NCBI GenBank assembly: GCA_001775395.1
Contig: MEWP01000072.1
Span: forward strand, 1-53,131
Source of the DNA: a candidate division Zixibacteria bacterium RBG_16_53_22
GTDB lineage: Bacteria; Zixibacteria; MSB-5A5; UBA10806
Direction of reading: 5' to 3'
DNA: 53,131 nucleotides
A program made the position numbers and the translations under genes. Positions 25,683 through 35,750 of this stretch are shown here, one piece after another; the first letter of the stretch is position 1; each line of letters begins with the position of its first letter. Below the pieces are notes generated by a model. It searched no databases, was not told the origin of the DNA, and was given only the letters and a program-made list of their open reading frames with translations.

Positions 25683-28600
25683 CTACTTCAGCATTGTCAT
25701 CTTTCTGGTGAAAGTCTTGCCTCCAACCTTAAGGACATAGAAGTAAGTGCCCGACGATATCTGCTTGCCGGCATCGTCGGCGCCATCCCAGACAATCGCT
25801 CTGTAACCGGCCTCGAGCCTGGTATTGACCAGAGTTTTCACCTTCTGGCCCAGAACGTTGAAGACCTGCAGATTGACAAATGCCTCGATAGGCAGGTCAA
25901 ACTTGATCTCCGTGGTCGGATTGAACGGATTCGGGTAGTTCTGCGAAAGCGCAAACGCCTTCGGCAGATCAACCGTGTTGTCGTCGACGCCGACCGGCCC
26001 AACATGGAACGTGACCGGTATGGTGATCGGGGTCACCGGGCGATTGATATCGGAGCCGGTGAGGATCAATGAACCGGAATAATCGCCCATGTCGAGGTTG
26101 GTGGCATCGAATATGACCGAGACATTCTGGTTGCCTCCGGGAGCGATCGAGCCGCTCATCGGATTGGTGGACAGCCAGCTGGCCACGAATCGCACTGCCA
26201 GCCCGTCGTGGACATAGTCCTGATTATATGCCACCTGCAGACCGATTGAGCCGTCACTGTTCTGGATACCGACCGTGCCCTCGTTCGACGGACTGATCAT
26301 TGTCTGATAGTTGTAGGTTATCATCCCACTGGGACTCAGAACGATCTGGAACGTATATAATCCGCCGTTGAAAATGTGCGGCACGTTCAGGTACGATATC
26401 ACCAGCTCCGTGCTGGTTGAATAGTACCAGTATTCGCCGCCATCCGGGGGATAGAGGTCATCCCAGAATGGCGCCAGCAGGTCGGGCGGGGCGCCGGGGT
26501 CGGGAAGGCCGGTATTGGTCCAGGTGTTGTTGAAGCTGGTAAAGCTGACAAATCCGTTGGAACAGACGTTAAACGAATTGAAGAGAACGTCGTAGAACGG
26601 GAAATCGAATCCGATCGAGAACGGCCCTTGCACCTCATCGTCGCCGGTGATCGGGATCTGGACACCCTGGCCGGTGATATCGCGCCACTGATATGAGGGT
26701 CCGCCCGGTTCGTCGGAATCGATCCAGATATAACCGAAAGCATCCGGACCGCCGCGACCAAGCAGCATAGGCGGATAATTAGGCTCATCGACCGGCGAGG
26801 ATTTATCCTGCTCCTGATGGTCTGCATTAGTGCCGACAGCGTCAAAGGAGATATTGTTGATCACCCTCTGTGGCGCAGTCGTCCTGGCATCAGTATTGGG
26901 CACGATGTTGTAATCGAGCTGCAATCCGCCGGGATTGGAAATATTGAGGTTGGCGGTCGTGATTTGACCAACCGGGCCATTGACGTTGAAGAACAGCGGA
27001 TTGGCAACCATCCTGGCTCCCATGCGGGGGGTCGCAGAGATCTCGTTGGAACCGGGCGACTCCTCGATAGGCGGATTGTTGTATACGGCGGTGACCTTGT
27101 AGTAATAAGTGGTACCGTTCGTAACCGCAGAGTCGTTATAAGACGTGCTCAATCCCTGCTGGATGTAGGTTCTTATCCTGTGCGCCGTATCGATCGGGAC
27201 GTTAGGTGAAGTGCTTCGATAGATGGCATAACCCACCAGATCCTCGGTATCGAGCGGACGAATAACGTCGTCTCCACCGCCGAACTGCGCCGTGGGAACA
27301 TGAACCGCACCGGGACTTCCGGCCGAAACAGTCAGCCCCTTGATGGAAGGAGCCGATTCCAAAGCCAGGGCCACCCTGGTCGACGGCGCCTTCTCGCTAA
27401 GGGTTACTCTCATGCCGTTATCGATGATGATGGCGCGGATCATGTGGTCGCCCGCGTAGGCGTTCTGAAGCGACCAAGAACCACTCTGCCGCCACCACTG
27501 GTTAGGCTGAAAATCGGTGAAAGCATCCAGGCCTATACCCTCGCCGGGCGCCGGCGGGAAAGGAAGGTCGGAGGTGTTATTCATGGCCACCCAGAAATTC
27601 CCCGAGTTGACCACGACGTCCGGAATATCGGCGACTATCCATTGACCGAGCTCGGCGGTAGCCTCGAGATAGGTTACGGGATCGGTTTGGGGATACCCGC
27701 TGCCATCATCGAGAAACACCGAAATACCGACCGGCTGATGCTCGCCATCGGGCCACGGCCAGTAAGCGTCGCCCTCCGTCAGGACATGGATCATGACGGA
27801 ATCGACTGTCGTAGGATAGCTGCTCGGCTCAAACATCGTGGCCGACATGTTAATCATCGAGAAGAAGTAGTAGGCGTTGGCCAGCGTGCCGTCATCGTAA
27901 GATATGGTTGCCCGCGGCAACAACCCGGGCTGATTCCAATGGAGAGGAACATACCCCTCCTGGTCGGAGCTGCCCGCCAGGTTGAGCGGAGGCAGATTGC
28001 CGACCGGCACGTAAACCGTGTTCGAGCGATCCGACTCAAGCGGCGGTGCGCCGTTGTCGACGGCTGTCACGGCAAAGGCATATACTCCATCCTCGCCGGC
28101 AGGAATGGTCACAACCGCGGTGGAATCGGTAAAGCTCCCGACGAGCACGAAATCGCCGCCGGGCACGAGTTTCTTGTAAACTCTGAAGTTGGCCCAGTCG
28201 CCCATAGTATTGGTAAACGACCAGTCCAGTGTCACCAGGCGGCCGTTAGCGAGGCCGGTCAAGGCAAACGGAGTTGATGGCGGATGGTTGGCGGGGGTGC
28301 CGGCCGCCTCGTTGGAGGCGGGCGATTCGATTGAATCGGGCCAAACGGCGGTCAACTTGTAGTAGTAAGTGACACCGTTCTGGAGTCCGCCAAAATCCAA
28401 GTAGCTGGTTTGATCGCCAGGGATGCTGCCGTTTCTAAGATGGCCGGGATCGACCGGCACGTTCGGGGACGTGGCGCGGTACAGCTTGTAATGCACTGGC
28501 GGGAAACCCTCGGCGCCGGCGGATAGCTTGATCGCCAACTGGTCATGCATGTAATCAGCGTTGTAGACAACCTGCAGGCCGATCGTGCCATCGCCATTCT

Positions 28601-31600
28601 GAATGCCGATTGTGTTGTCGTTTATGAGTCCGACCATGGAATCGTAGTAGAAGAACATCGATCCGGTGCGCCTTAAGACCAACTGGAATGTATATGTGCC
28701 GCCGCCGGTAATGTGCACCACATTGTTGAACGATACAATCAGCTCGGTGCCGCTGGAACGATACCAGTACTCTCCACCCATCGGAGGATACAAGTCATCC
28801 CAGAACGGCGCGATCATATTGTATGGCGCATCGAAATAAGGAAGTGGCTGGTTCCAGTAATCTCCGTCCGTGCTGGTGAAGCTGATCCAGCCGTTGGAGC
28901 AGATATAGAACTGGCTGAATGTCTGGCCATAGTAATCGACATCGAAACCGATATCGAACGGGCCGAGATTCTGGTCATCGAATGACATCGGGACCTGTAC
29001 ACCATCGCCGGTGATATCGGTCCACTGATATGCGGGGCCGTCCGGTTCGTCCGAATCGACCCATTCATAACCAAAGGCATCCGGGCCGCCCCTGCCGAGT
29101 AACATCGGCGGGTTGCCGGGGCCGGATTCGCCCTTGTGGCTCATATCGAGTTTTCTGGGCGCATCCACGGCCGGCTTGCCCGTGATACTTGTGGATGAAA
29201 CGGGATCGGTCGAAATGTCGCCATTTCCGACAGCCCTCCAGGACCCGGGGAGATCCCAGCTAAGAGGCACGGCGAATTCCGCGCCGCTGACAGCGATCAG
29301 GCTGGTCGGCGGCAGATGGCCGACCGGCAGAAATATCTCCTCGGACGGACCGGATTCCATCGGTGGGGTGCCATCGTCAACCGCTGTCACCGTCACCTGG
29401 TAGACTCCATCCTCGCCGGCGGGGATGACGAACGAATAGACGGAATCAGGCGTCGATCCCACGAAGACCTGCTGACCGCTGGGCATCATCTGCTTGTAAA
29501 TATTGAAGTGGTCGCGGTCGCCCATGGCATCGTTATGCGACCAGGTAATGTTGATGGTCCGATCATTAACCGTGCCCTGGACATTGAACGGCTCCGTTGG
29601 CGGATGGTTGGCCGGCGTGCCTGAAGCCTCGTTCGAGGCCGGCGACTCGACTGAATCCGGCCATACGGCAGTCAGCTTGTAGTAATAGGTAACGCCGTTC
29701 TGGATACCGTTAGCATCCGTATACCTGGCCTCGCCGCCCGGAATGCTGCCGTTAATCAAATGGGCCGGATCGAGCGGCACATTAGGCGATGTCGACCTGT
29801 AGAGATTGAAGTGCACCGGCGGGATGCCCTCCGGGCCGCTTCCGATACGGATGGCCATTTCGTCGTGTAAATAGGGCGCGTTGTAAGCCATCTGCAGGCC
29901 GATCGTGCCGTCGCCGTTCTGAATTCCAACGGTCGCCTGATCGGTCGGAGTTCCCATGCTCATGTATTCAAAGTACATGGTGCCTGACGAGCGCAGGACA
30001 ATCTGGAAGGTATAAGGCCCTCCGCCCCCAATATGCGGCACATTAATGAACGATACCACCAACTCGCTGCCATCGGAATAATACCAATATTCACCGCCTG
30101 TGGGTGGATAGAGGTCATCCCAGAATGGCCCGATCATGTTGAGCGGCGCATTGAAATTAGGCAGGGGCTGGTTGAAATACGTTATATCGGTGCTGGTAAA
30201 GCTGATCCAGCCGTTGGAACAAACGTTGAACGTATTGTAAACGACGCCGTAGTAAGAGAAATCGAATCCGATGTCAAATGGACCGAGGTTCTGGTCGTCG
30301 TTCGACATCGGGATTTGAGTACCGGGCCCGGTGATATCGCGCCATTCGTAAGTCGGACCATCCGGCTCGTCGGAATCGACCCATTCGTACCCGAAAGCGT
30401 CCGGGCCGCCTCTGTCGAGAAGCATGGGCGGATTGCTTGGGCCGATTTCGCCCTTGTGCGAGAGATCGAGCGGCCTGGGGGTATTATCCACGGGGACCGA
30501 GACATCGCCGGCGCCGGCTCTCCAGGAACCGGGCAGCATCCAGCGCAAAGGCACCGAGAATTCATAACCGCTCACGGCAGCAAGGGATCCCGGCGGAAGA
30601 TGTCCAACCGCCACGTATACCGCCACGGACGGTTCCGATTCGAGCGGCGGGGCGCCGTCATCAACGGCGCTGACAGTGATCTTATAGACGCCGTCCTCGC
30701 CCATTGGAATGTCGAACGCCAGATTCTGATCGGTTGGCGAACCGACCAGCACCGTCGTACCGTGAGGCATCAGGCGCTTGTAAACATTGAAGTGGGCAAG
30801 GTCTCTGGCGGAATCGCCGAACGACCAGGTGGCAGTAATTGTCCGGTCGTTGACCGTTCCCTGGACATTGAATGGCGGATAAGGCGGGCGATTCACGGCC
30901 ATTCCGGTGTCCTGATTGGACGGACCAACCTCGACGAATTGATTGTTGCCAATGTCATACACTGCCGCACCCTGATAGTAATATGTGACGCCATTTACGA
31001 TGGAGTCCAGCACGCCGCCCCAATCATCATAGCTTGTGGTAACGATTAGGGTAGTGCCGTTGACCCTGTTTGCGGGATTGCCCCCGTTGTAAGGATCTAT
31101 GGTGATGCTTCTGTAAAGGTTATAACCGGCAAGCACCTCATCGTCCAACGGGAATGGATCATCAGCCGGTGTCATGTTGGGGTGGTATGCCATGCGATTG
31201 ACAATGCCGCCGCCATTTATACCGGCCACCGATGCAGCGGCCGTCCGCGAGAGATCGCTGTTGGCCGGGATATTGGCGCTGACCTCATAGGCGGGCGAGG
31301 AGTCATATTTCATCCACAAAGCGGCGCCTTCGCCAAACACCTTGGCGCGGATCATGTGATCGCCGGCATAATAATTCTCGAGCTGCCAGACACCGTTCAG
31401 GCGCATCCATTGATTGCCCGGATAATCTGAAACGGCATCGAGCCCGAATCCTTCTCCCGGGGCCGGCGGGAACGGTAGATCCTGGATGTTGTTTACGGCT
31501 ATCCAGAAATTGCCGGATGAGACCAGAATCTCCGGAATATCCGCCCTGACCCAATCGCCGAGCACGCCGGTGGCCTCGACATAAAACGCGGGATCGACTG

Positions 31601-34259
31601 CAGGCTGACCCGTGCCATCATCGAGGAAAACCGAGACTCCGATAGGCTGTGGCTGATCATCCGGCCACGGCCAATACGGGTCACCCTCGGTCAGGGTATG
31701 TATTATCGCCGAATCGATCAGCACCGGGTAGTTCGTCGGCACGAACATCGTGGCAGATAGATTCTGCGAAGAGAACCAATAGTAAGCATTTACCAGAAGG
31801 CCGTCGTCATACGACATTTCTACCGATTGGCTCTGGCCGGGAGCAAGCCAGGAGACTGGTATATGCCCGTCGAGACCCGAATGCGCGGTCAGATACTGCG
31901 GCGGCCCCTCGGTGCCTGTCAATTGCACGATATATGAATCGTCCCGGTCATCGAATATGAAATCGTATGAGCCGGTAAATTGGCAGTTGAACGTGATATT
32001 CGCTCCGCCGATACCCCCGGCGCCGTAGCTGGCCACCGTGGAGTGCATGACTCGGAAACGGAATGTATACGTCAGTCCCGAATCGAGCGGAGTGGCAGCG
32101 CCCCATTTGGTCGGCCTGTTGTCAAGCGGATGAGTCGTTAAATCCAGATTCAGGCCATTGTCGCCGAAAGCGGTGATCATCCAGTTGTTGTCGCTTCCCG
32201 ATGGATTGACGGCCAGCGTGGGAACAGTCGGCGGTGTGAGGTTCAAGATCTGGAAATCGGCGCCGCTTTGTAAACGCGCGGCCTCACCGCCGTAGTTTTC
32301 ACTGTAAATGGCCCATGAATATGTGTGAATAAGGTCGCGGGCCAGCAGAACCTGGCCGGTGAAGACGCCATCGTTTGCCGTTTGATCCGGCGCCTGCCCA
32401 TCATCTTTGATTTCGAGCAGAGGACCGGACCAGGTGCCATCCCAGAAGCCGTCGGAGTTCCAACTTCCCTTGAGGAAAAATGAACGGTAGGAGACATGGA
32501 CCGGATTGCCAAACGAAGCCCTTAGCAAAACGGGTACCTTCCCCTCGAGGGCATAGTTTTGGAATACCGTGTCGTTTTCGATTACCGTTATGGTATCGTA
32601 TATCGGCAGATGTGTCGGCGGGAATTCCACTTTCACGGTCCAGGCGGTATCGGCCGGCATAAAGATGTAATATTGACCGGTAGGTCTTGAGGAGGCATGC
32701 CAGGGACGGTTCATCACCGAAATTTGTGCGCCCTGGATCGGGTTGCCGGTGGCCTGGTCGGTGATAATGCCGCCGAGGGTTCCCCAGCCTTCAAGATACA
32801 TCAAGGCTCTTTGAACCGCCTCCACGGCATTAACAACACCCATACCGTAGTTGTTATCCTCGCCGGGGTCGCCGTCAGCCGGGGCCTCTTCAGCGGTTTC
32901 ATATATGATCTGCTTAACCTGCTCGGCAGTTAGATTTGGATTTGCCTGCCGAACCAGCGCCACCACCCCTGCCACGTGCGGGCAGGCCATGGAGGTGCCG
33001 CTCAGCGAACCGTAGGAGTTGCCCGGAAGCGACGACCTGACATTGACACCGGGAGCAGATACTTCCGGCTTAAATGTCGGGGTGCCATCCGGAGTGCAGG
33101 AAGATGGGCCGCGGCTGGAAAAATCGGCAATGGGCATATTGGCGTTATTGCCGTCCACAGCGCCCACCGCGAAGTTCATATAATCGGTGGTGGCGCGGTC
33201 GGCTGGACGGCGGAGGCCCTCGAAAGACTCGTTGCCGGCGGCAAATACAACCACGACACCCGCCGCCTCACAGCCGTCGAGAACGACCCAGAATGTCTCG
33301 TCGCAAGGTGGATATCCATGTCCGGTGGTCACACCCCATGAGTTGGAGCAGACATCGGGGACATCCCACACCGTGCCGGGATTTTCATCGGGGTCCGCGA
33401 TCCACTGGAATGACAGCAGGGCGTCGGCGACCGTGCGGGGAATTCCACCCCCTCGATCGATAGCGGCCGCGGCGATCCATTGGGCATCGATAGCAACACC
33501 AATAGTATCGTTAGTTTCATCCCGGCCGCAGATAGTGCCCATAGTATGAGTGCCATGGCCGTTCTGGTCATCCGGCAGGGGCCAGTGCGTATCGAAAGGA
33601 TCCAGCCAGGCCCATTCCGGGTGGCCGGCATAACGGGGATCGTTCCCGGCCCACCGCGTGCTGAGCGCCTCATGATCGCCGTCTACACCGGTGTCGATAT
33701 TGCTGACCAGTCTGCCTTCGCCGGTATAACCCATGGCCCAGGCATCGGTGGCGTGTATTCTTTGAAGGCCGATTTCATGCCCCGCAATGATGGGAATATC
33801 ATCGTCCTCTGAAACCGGTCTAATGGATTCGATTTCATAATCGGGGCTTATCCTGAGAACATCGGAGCGTGAGACAAGCTCGTCCAGGGCCTCGATTGTG
33901 CCCTTCACAACAATGACGTTGCCCAGCCAAAGAGTCTTGAATTCATCAACCTGGCCCGCAGCCATCATTTGATTGAGGCGGGCCACGATATCGGCCTGGG
34001 TGAGGGTTGCCTTATCCTGCAAGGCCCTCACCACCGTCTCATGCCAGGTTTGTCGATCGGCGCTGACGGCATACAATCCGTCCTGCAGGGCCCTCAAGTC
34101 AACCTGGTCTGCCATCGTAATGATAGCGTCGACATGCTCGGCATCCTCTATAGAGGCAAGATAGCTTGGAAAAGAGGGGCTATACTGGCCGGCAAAGGCG
34201 GTCGAACATATGGCCAAGGAGAGCGCAATAAAGGTTAACAACTTTCGAGTAGTTTGCAT
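25683..34259 (-). CDS. Giant exported subtilisin-like (S8) protease with repeated beta modules and sorting tag
   Basis: 2858 residues, signal peptide MQTTRKLLTFIALSLAICST, I9-like propeptide region to about residue 145. The catalytic domain has Asp189 (DTGVDGDH), His235 (NGHGTH), oxyanion Asn343 (AAGNES) and Ser423 (SGTSMACPH). Downstream are a carboxypeptidase-regulatory-like domain, two copies of a module with AGDHMIRA and WPWPDxxxQP, three copies of a module beginning PPMLLxRGGPDAFGY with PFWDDLYPP, interleaved FnIII-like segments, and the tag QNYPNPFNPTTEIKFDLP...FTRKMTMLK. It is likely secreted and surface attached, with adhesive repeats around a protease head. GGAG lies eight bases before the ATG. 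It has its own promoter and strong terminator. Confidence 0.93.
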   Translation of the reverse strand: MQTTRKLLTFIALSLAICSTAFAGQYSPSFPSYLASIEDAEHVDAIITMADQVDLRALQDGLYAVSADRQTWHETVVRALQDKATLTQADIVARLNQMMAAGQVDEFKTLWLGNVIVVKGTIEALDELVSRSDVLRISPDYEIESIRPVSEDDDIPIIAGHEIGLQRIHATDAWAMGYTGEGRLVSNIDTGVDGDHEALSTRWAGNDPRYAGHPEWAWLDPFDTHWPLPDDQNGHGTHTMGTICGRDETNDTIGVAIDAQWIAAAAIDRGGGIPRTVADALLSFQWIADPDENPGTVWDVPDVCSNSWGVTTGHGYPPCDETFWVVLDGCEAAGVVVVFAAGNESFEGLRRPADRATTDYMNFAVGAVDGNNANMPIADFSSRGPSSCTPDGTPTFKPEVSAPGVNVRSSLPGNSYGSLSGTSMACPHVAGVVALVRQANPNLTAEQVKQIIYETAEEAPADGDPGEDNNYGMGVVNAVEAVQRALMYLEGWGTLGGIITDQATGNPIQGAQISVMNRPWHASSRPTGQYYIFMPADTAWTVKVEFPPTHLPIYDTITVIENDTVFQNYALEGKVPVLLRASFGNPVHVSYRSFFLKGSWNSDGFWDGTWSGPLLEIKDDGQAPDQTANDGVFTGQVLLARDLIHTYSWAIYSENYGGEAARLQSGADFQILNLTPPTVPTLAVNPSGSDNNWMITAFGDNGLNLDLTTHPLDNRPTKWGAATPLDSGLTYTFRFRVMHSTVASYGAGGIGGANITFNCQFTGSYDFIFDDRDDSYIVQLTGTEGPPQYLTAHSGLDGHIPVSWLAPGQSQSVEMSYDDGLLVNAYYWFSSQNLSATMFVPTNYPVLIDSAIIHTLTEGDPYWPWPDDQPQPIGVSVFLDDGTGQPAVDPAFYVEATGVLGDWVRADIPEILVSSGNFWIAVNNIQDLPFPPAPGEGFGLDAVSDYPGNQWMRLNGVWQLENYYAGDHMIRAKVFGEGAALWMKYDSSPAYEVSANIPANSDLSRTAAASVAGINGGGIVNRMAYHPNMTPADDPFPLDDEVLAGYNLYRSITIDPYNGGNPANRVNGTTLIVTTSYDDWGGVLDSIVNGVTYYYQGAAVYDIGNNQFVEVGPSNQDTGMAVNRPPYPPFNVQGTVNDRTITATWSFGDSARDLAHFNVYKRLMPHGTTVLVGSPTDQNLAFDIPMGEDGVYKITVSAVDDGAPPLESEPSVAVYVAVGHLPPGSLAAVSGYEFSVPLRWMLPGSWRAGAGDVSVPVDNTPRPLDLSHKGEIGPSNPPMLLDRGGPDAFGYEWVDSDEPDGPTYEWRDITGPGTQIPMSNDDQNLGPFDIGFDFSYYGVVYNTFNVCSNGWISFTSTDITYFNQPLPNFNAPLNMIGPFWDDLYPPTGGEYWYYSDGSELVVSFINVPHIGGGGPYTFQIVLRSSGTMYFEYMSMGTPTDQATVGIQNGDGTIGLQMAYNAPYLHDEMAIRIGSGPEGIPPVHFNLYRSTSPNVPLDPAHLINGSIPGGEARYTDANGIQNGVTYYYKLTAVWPDSVESPASNEASGTPANHPPTEPFNVQGTVNDRTINITWSHNDAMGDRDHFNIYKQMMPSGQQVFVGSTPDSVYSFVIPAGEDGVYQVTVTAVDDGTPPMESGPSEEIFLPVGHLPPTSLIAVSGAEFAVPLSWDLPGSWRAVGNGDISTDPVSSTSITGKPAVDAPRKLDMSHKGESGPGNPPMLLGRGGPDAFGYEWVDSDEPDGPAYQWTDITGDGVQVPMSFDDQNLGPFDIGFDVDYYGQTFSQFYICSNGWISFTSTDGDYWNQPLPYFDAPYNMIAPFWDDLYPPMGGEYWYRSSGTELIVSFNNVVHITGGGTYTFQLVLRRTGSMFFYYDSMVGLINDNTIGIQNGDGTIGLQVVYNADYMHDQLAIKLSAGAEGFPPVHYKLYRATSPNVPVDPGHLRNGSIPGDQTSYLDFGGLQNGVTYYYKLTAVWPDSIESPASNEAAGTPANHPPSTPFALTGLANGRLVTLDWSFTNTMGDWANFRVYKKLVPGGDFVLVGSFTDSTAVVTIPAGEDGVYAFAVTAVDNGAPPLESDRSNTVYVPVGNLPPLNLAGSSDQEGYVPLHWNQPGLLPRATISYDDGTLANAYYFFSMINMSATMFEPSSYPTTVDSVMIHVLTEGDAYWPWPDGEHQPVGISVFLDDGSGYPQTDPVTYLEATAELGQWIVADIPDVVVNSGNFWVAMNNTSDLPFPPAPGEGIGLDAFTDFQPNQWWRQSGSWSLQNAYAGDHMIRAIIIDNGMRVTLSEKAPSTRVALALESAPSIKGLTVSAGSPGAVHVPTAQFGGGDDVIRPLDTEDLVGYAIYRSTSPNVPIDTAHRIRTYIQQGLSTSYNDSAVTNGTTYYYKVTAVYNNPPIEESPGSNEISATPRMGARMVANPLFFNVNGPVGQITTANLNISNPGGLQLDYNIVPNTDARTTAPQRVINNISFDAVGTNADHQEQDKSSPVDEPNYPPMLLGRGGPDAFGYIWIDSDEPGGPSYQWRDITGQGVQIPITGDDEVQGPFSIGFDFPFYDVLFNSFNVCSNGFVSFTSFNNTWTNTGLPDPGAPPDLLAPFWDDLYPPDGGEYWYYSTSTELVISYLNVPHIFNGGLYTFQIVLSPSGMITYNYQTMISPSNEGTVGIQNSDGSIGLQVAYNQDYVHDGLAVRFVASWLSTNPMSGSIAPGGNQNVSVIFDATNLDMGDYSGSLILTGSDINRPVTPITIPVTFHVGPVGVDDNTVDLPKAFALSQNYPNPFNPTTEIKFDLPIEAFVNLQVFNVLGQKVKTLVNTRLEAGYRAIVWDGADDAGKQISSGTYFYVLKVGGKTFTRKMTMLK

Positions 34260-34594
34260 AATTTAACTCCAATTTAGGGGTTAGAAATTAATGGCATTAC
34301 TCATTGGCGAAATTTCCTAAAGCTCGGCCTCCTTTACCTTAAAATATGCACGATTTATTTGGACTGCGAGTTTATTCAAGTATAGTCTCGCGAAGAATAG
34401 TGTCGAAAATTTTGTTGAAATCTTCAATCCTTCACCAGCTTTATATCAGCAATCATATATACCAATAGTATCGGCAAGTGTCAATAATTTTTATGCATAA
34501 AATACTGCACAATAAGCGATTTGGAAATAATTAGGAATTTCGATGTGGATTTGTAGCTCTATTAAGATATATCCGTCGAAAATGGATTATATTG
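34260..34594. other. 335-base AT-rich region: promoter and leader of the S8 protease gene
   Basis: It holds the promoter at 34456-34484 and a ~190-base untranslated leader. Within the leader a seven-codon frame (MSNAINF, starting near 34299) could be a leader peptide; this is speculative. No other gene is seen. Confidence 0.6.
34456..34484 (-). promoter_or_regulatory. Sigma-70 promoter of the S8 protease gene
   Basis: Minus strand TTGACA (34484-34479), 17-base spacer, TATATA (34461-34456). The start would be near 34449. Confidence 0.8.
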
Positions 34595-35746
34595 TCAAAC
34601 TCTCTCAAAGGGATCGATCAGCTTCTTATACTCGGCGGCCGCGAAACGATCGGTCATGCCGGCAATATAATCGGCCACAACCGTATGCTGGGGTTCCTCG
34701 TCCATCCTGGACTTGATATGCAGCGGCAAGACATCGATGTTGCGCATATAGGCGTCAAACAGCTTGTAAATTATGAGCTTCGCCTTCTCCGACATCCTGA
34801 CCATGCGGTGGTGACGGTACATGTTTCGATACAGGAATATCTTAAGCCGGCTGTTTTGTTCGGCGACCCGATCCGGGAAACGAACCATAAATGTGCCCTT
34901 GGATCTGATATCATCAACCGATTTCGGATTCTCAATGTCGATAATTTCCATGGATTGCTCGATAAGGTTTCTTACAAGGTGATCTATCAGGTACCGGACC
35001 ATCATATGGCGCCGCAGATGCTCGTCGATATCAGGATGCCTGACATCGATTTCGGCAAACTGCTCTTGCCATAAGTCTATTTCGCCCATTTGGTTTTCGC
35101 TTAACACGCCGCTTGCCAGCCCATCGTCGACATCATGGCAGTTATATGCGATCTCGTCGGCGACATTGACAATCTGGCATTCCAACGAGGGGTTGGGACT
35201 ATCGGCGAATTCATCGGGTATTGTCGGATTATCGTAATGGGAGTGATGCTTCAAAATGCCCTCGCGCAACTCGAATGTCAGGTTCAGTCCGGAGAAATCG
35301 GGGTATCTTTTCTCGAGAAGCTCGACCACTCGGATACATTGGCGATTGTGCTCGAATCCGCCCATATCCTTCAAAAGCTCATTAAGGGCTTCCTCGCCGG
35401 AATGGCCAAATGGCGTATGACCGAGGTCGTGGGCCAGGGCGATCGCTTCCGTGAGGTCCTCGTTAGCCCTCAGGCTTCTCGCGACCGAGCGGGCGATATT
35501 GGCCACCTCGAGCGTATGGGTCAATCGGGTGCGGTAGTGATCGCCCTCGTGGTTGACAAAAACCTGGGTCTTGTATTCAAGGCGGCGGAAAGCCGTGGAA
35601 TGCACGATGCGATCCCGGTCGCGCTGGAAATCGGTGCGATAGGGATGTTTCGGCTCAGGATAATGCCGCCCCCGGGTCTCTGACGATTTGGCGGCGTATG
35701 GAGCCAAACGCTCATTTTCCCATTTTTCAAGTTGCTCGCGGGACAT
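34595..35746 (-). CDS. dgt: Deoxyguanosinetriphosphate triphosphohydrolase-like protein
   Basis: 383 residues of the HD-domain dGTPase family. The N-terminus has the conserved RTDFQRDRDRIVHSTAFRRL; metal-binding histidines and aspartate are in HRTRLTHTLEV and ALAHDLGHTPFGHSGEE, and DEIAYNCHDVDDG supplies a further conserved segment. It hydrolyses dNTPs to deoxynucleosides and triphosphate, affecting nucleotide pools. The length fits the shorter type-2 dGTPases. It starts four bases after the barrel-like protein gene (stop at 35751) and is the last gene of the minus-strand set that begins at the sigma-54 activator. Confidence 0.94.
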   Translation of the reverse strand: MSREQLEKWENERLAPYAAKSSETRGRHYPEPKHPYRTDFQRDRDRIVHSTAFRRLEYKTQVFVNHEGDHYRTRLTHTLEVANIARSVARSLRANEDLTEAIALAHDLGHTPFGHSGEEALNELLKDMGGFEHNRQCIRVVELLEKRYPDFSGLNLTFELREGILKHHSHYDNPTIPDEFADSPNPSLECQIVNVADEIAYNCHDVDDGLASGVLSENQMGEIDLWQEQFAEIDVRHPDIDEHLRRHMMVRYLIDHLVRNLIEQSMEIIDIENPKSVDDIRSKGTFMVRFPDRVAEQNSRLKIFLYRNMYRHHRMVRMSEKAKLIIYKLFDAYMRNIDVLPLHIKSRMDEEPQHTVVADYIAGMTDRFAAAEYKKLIDPFERV

Positions 35747-35750
35747 GCCT

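Noticed and set aside
30033-31049. 338-codon plus-strand frame opposite the S8 protease (also 27300-28277)
   Set aside because: Arises from repeated Gly/Asp/Pro codons on the real strand; repeated shadows appear opposite each module copy.
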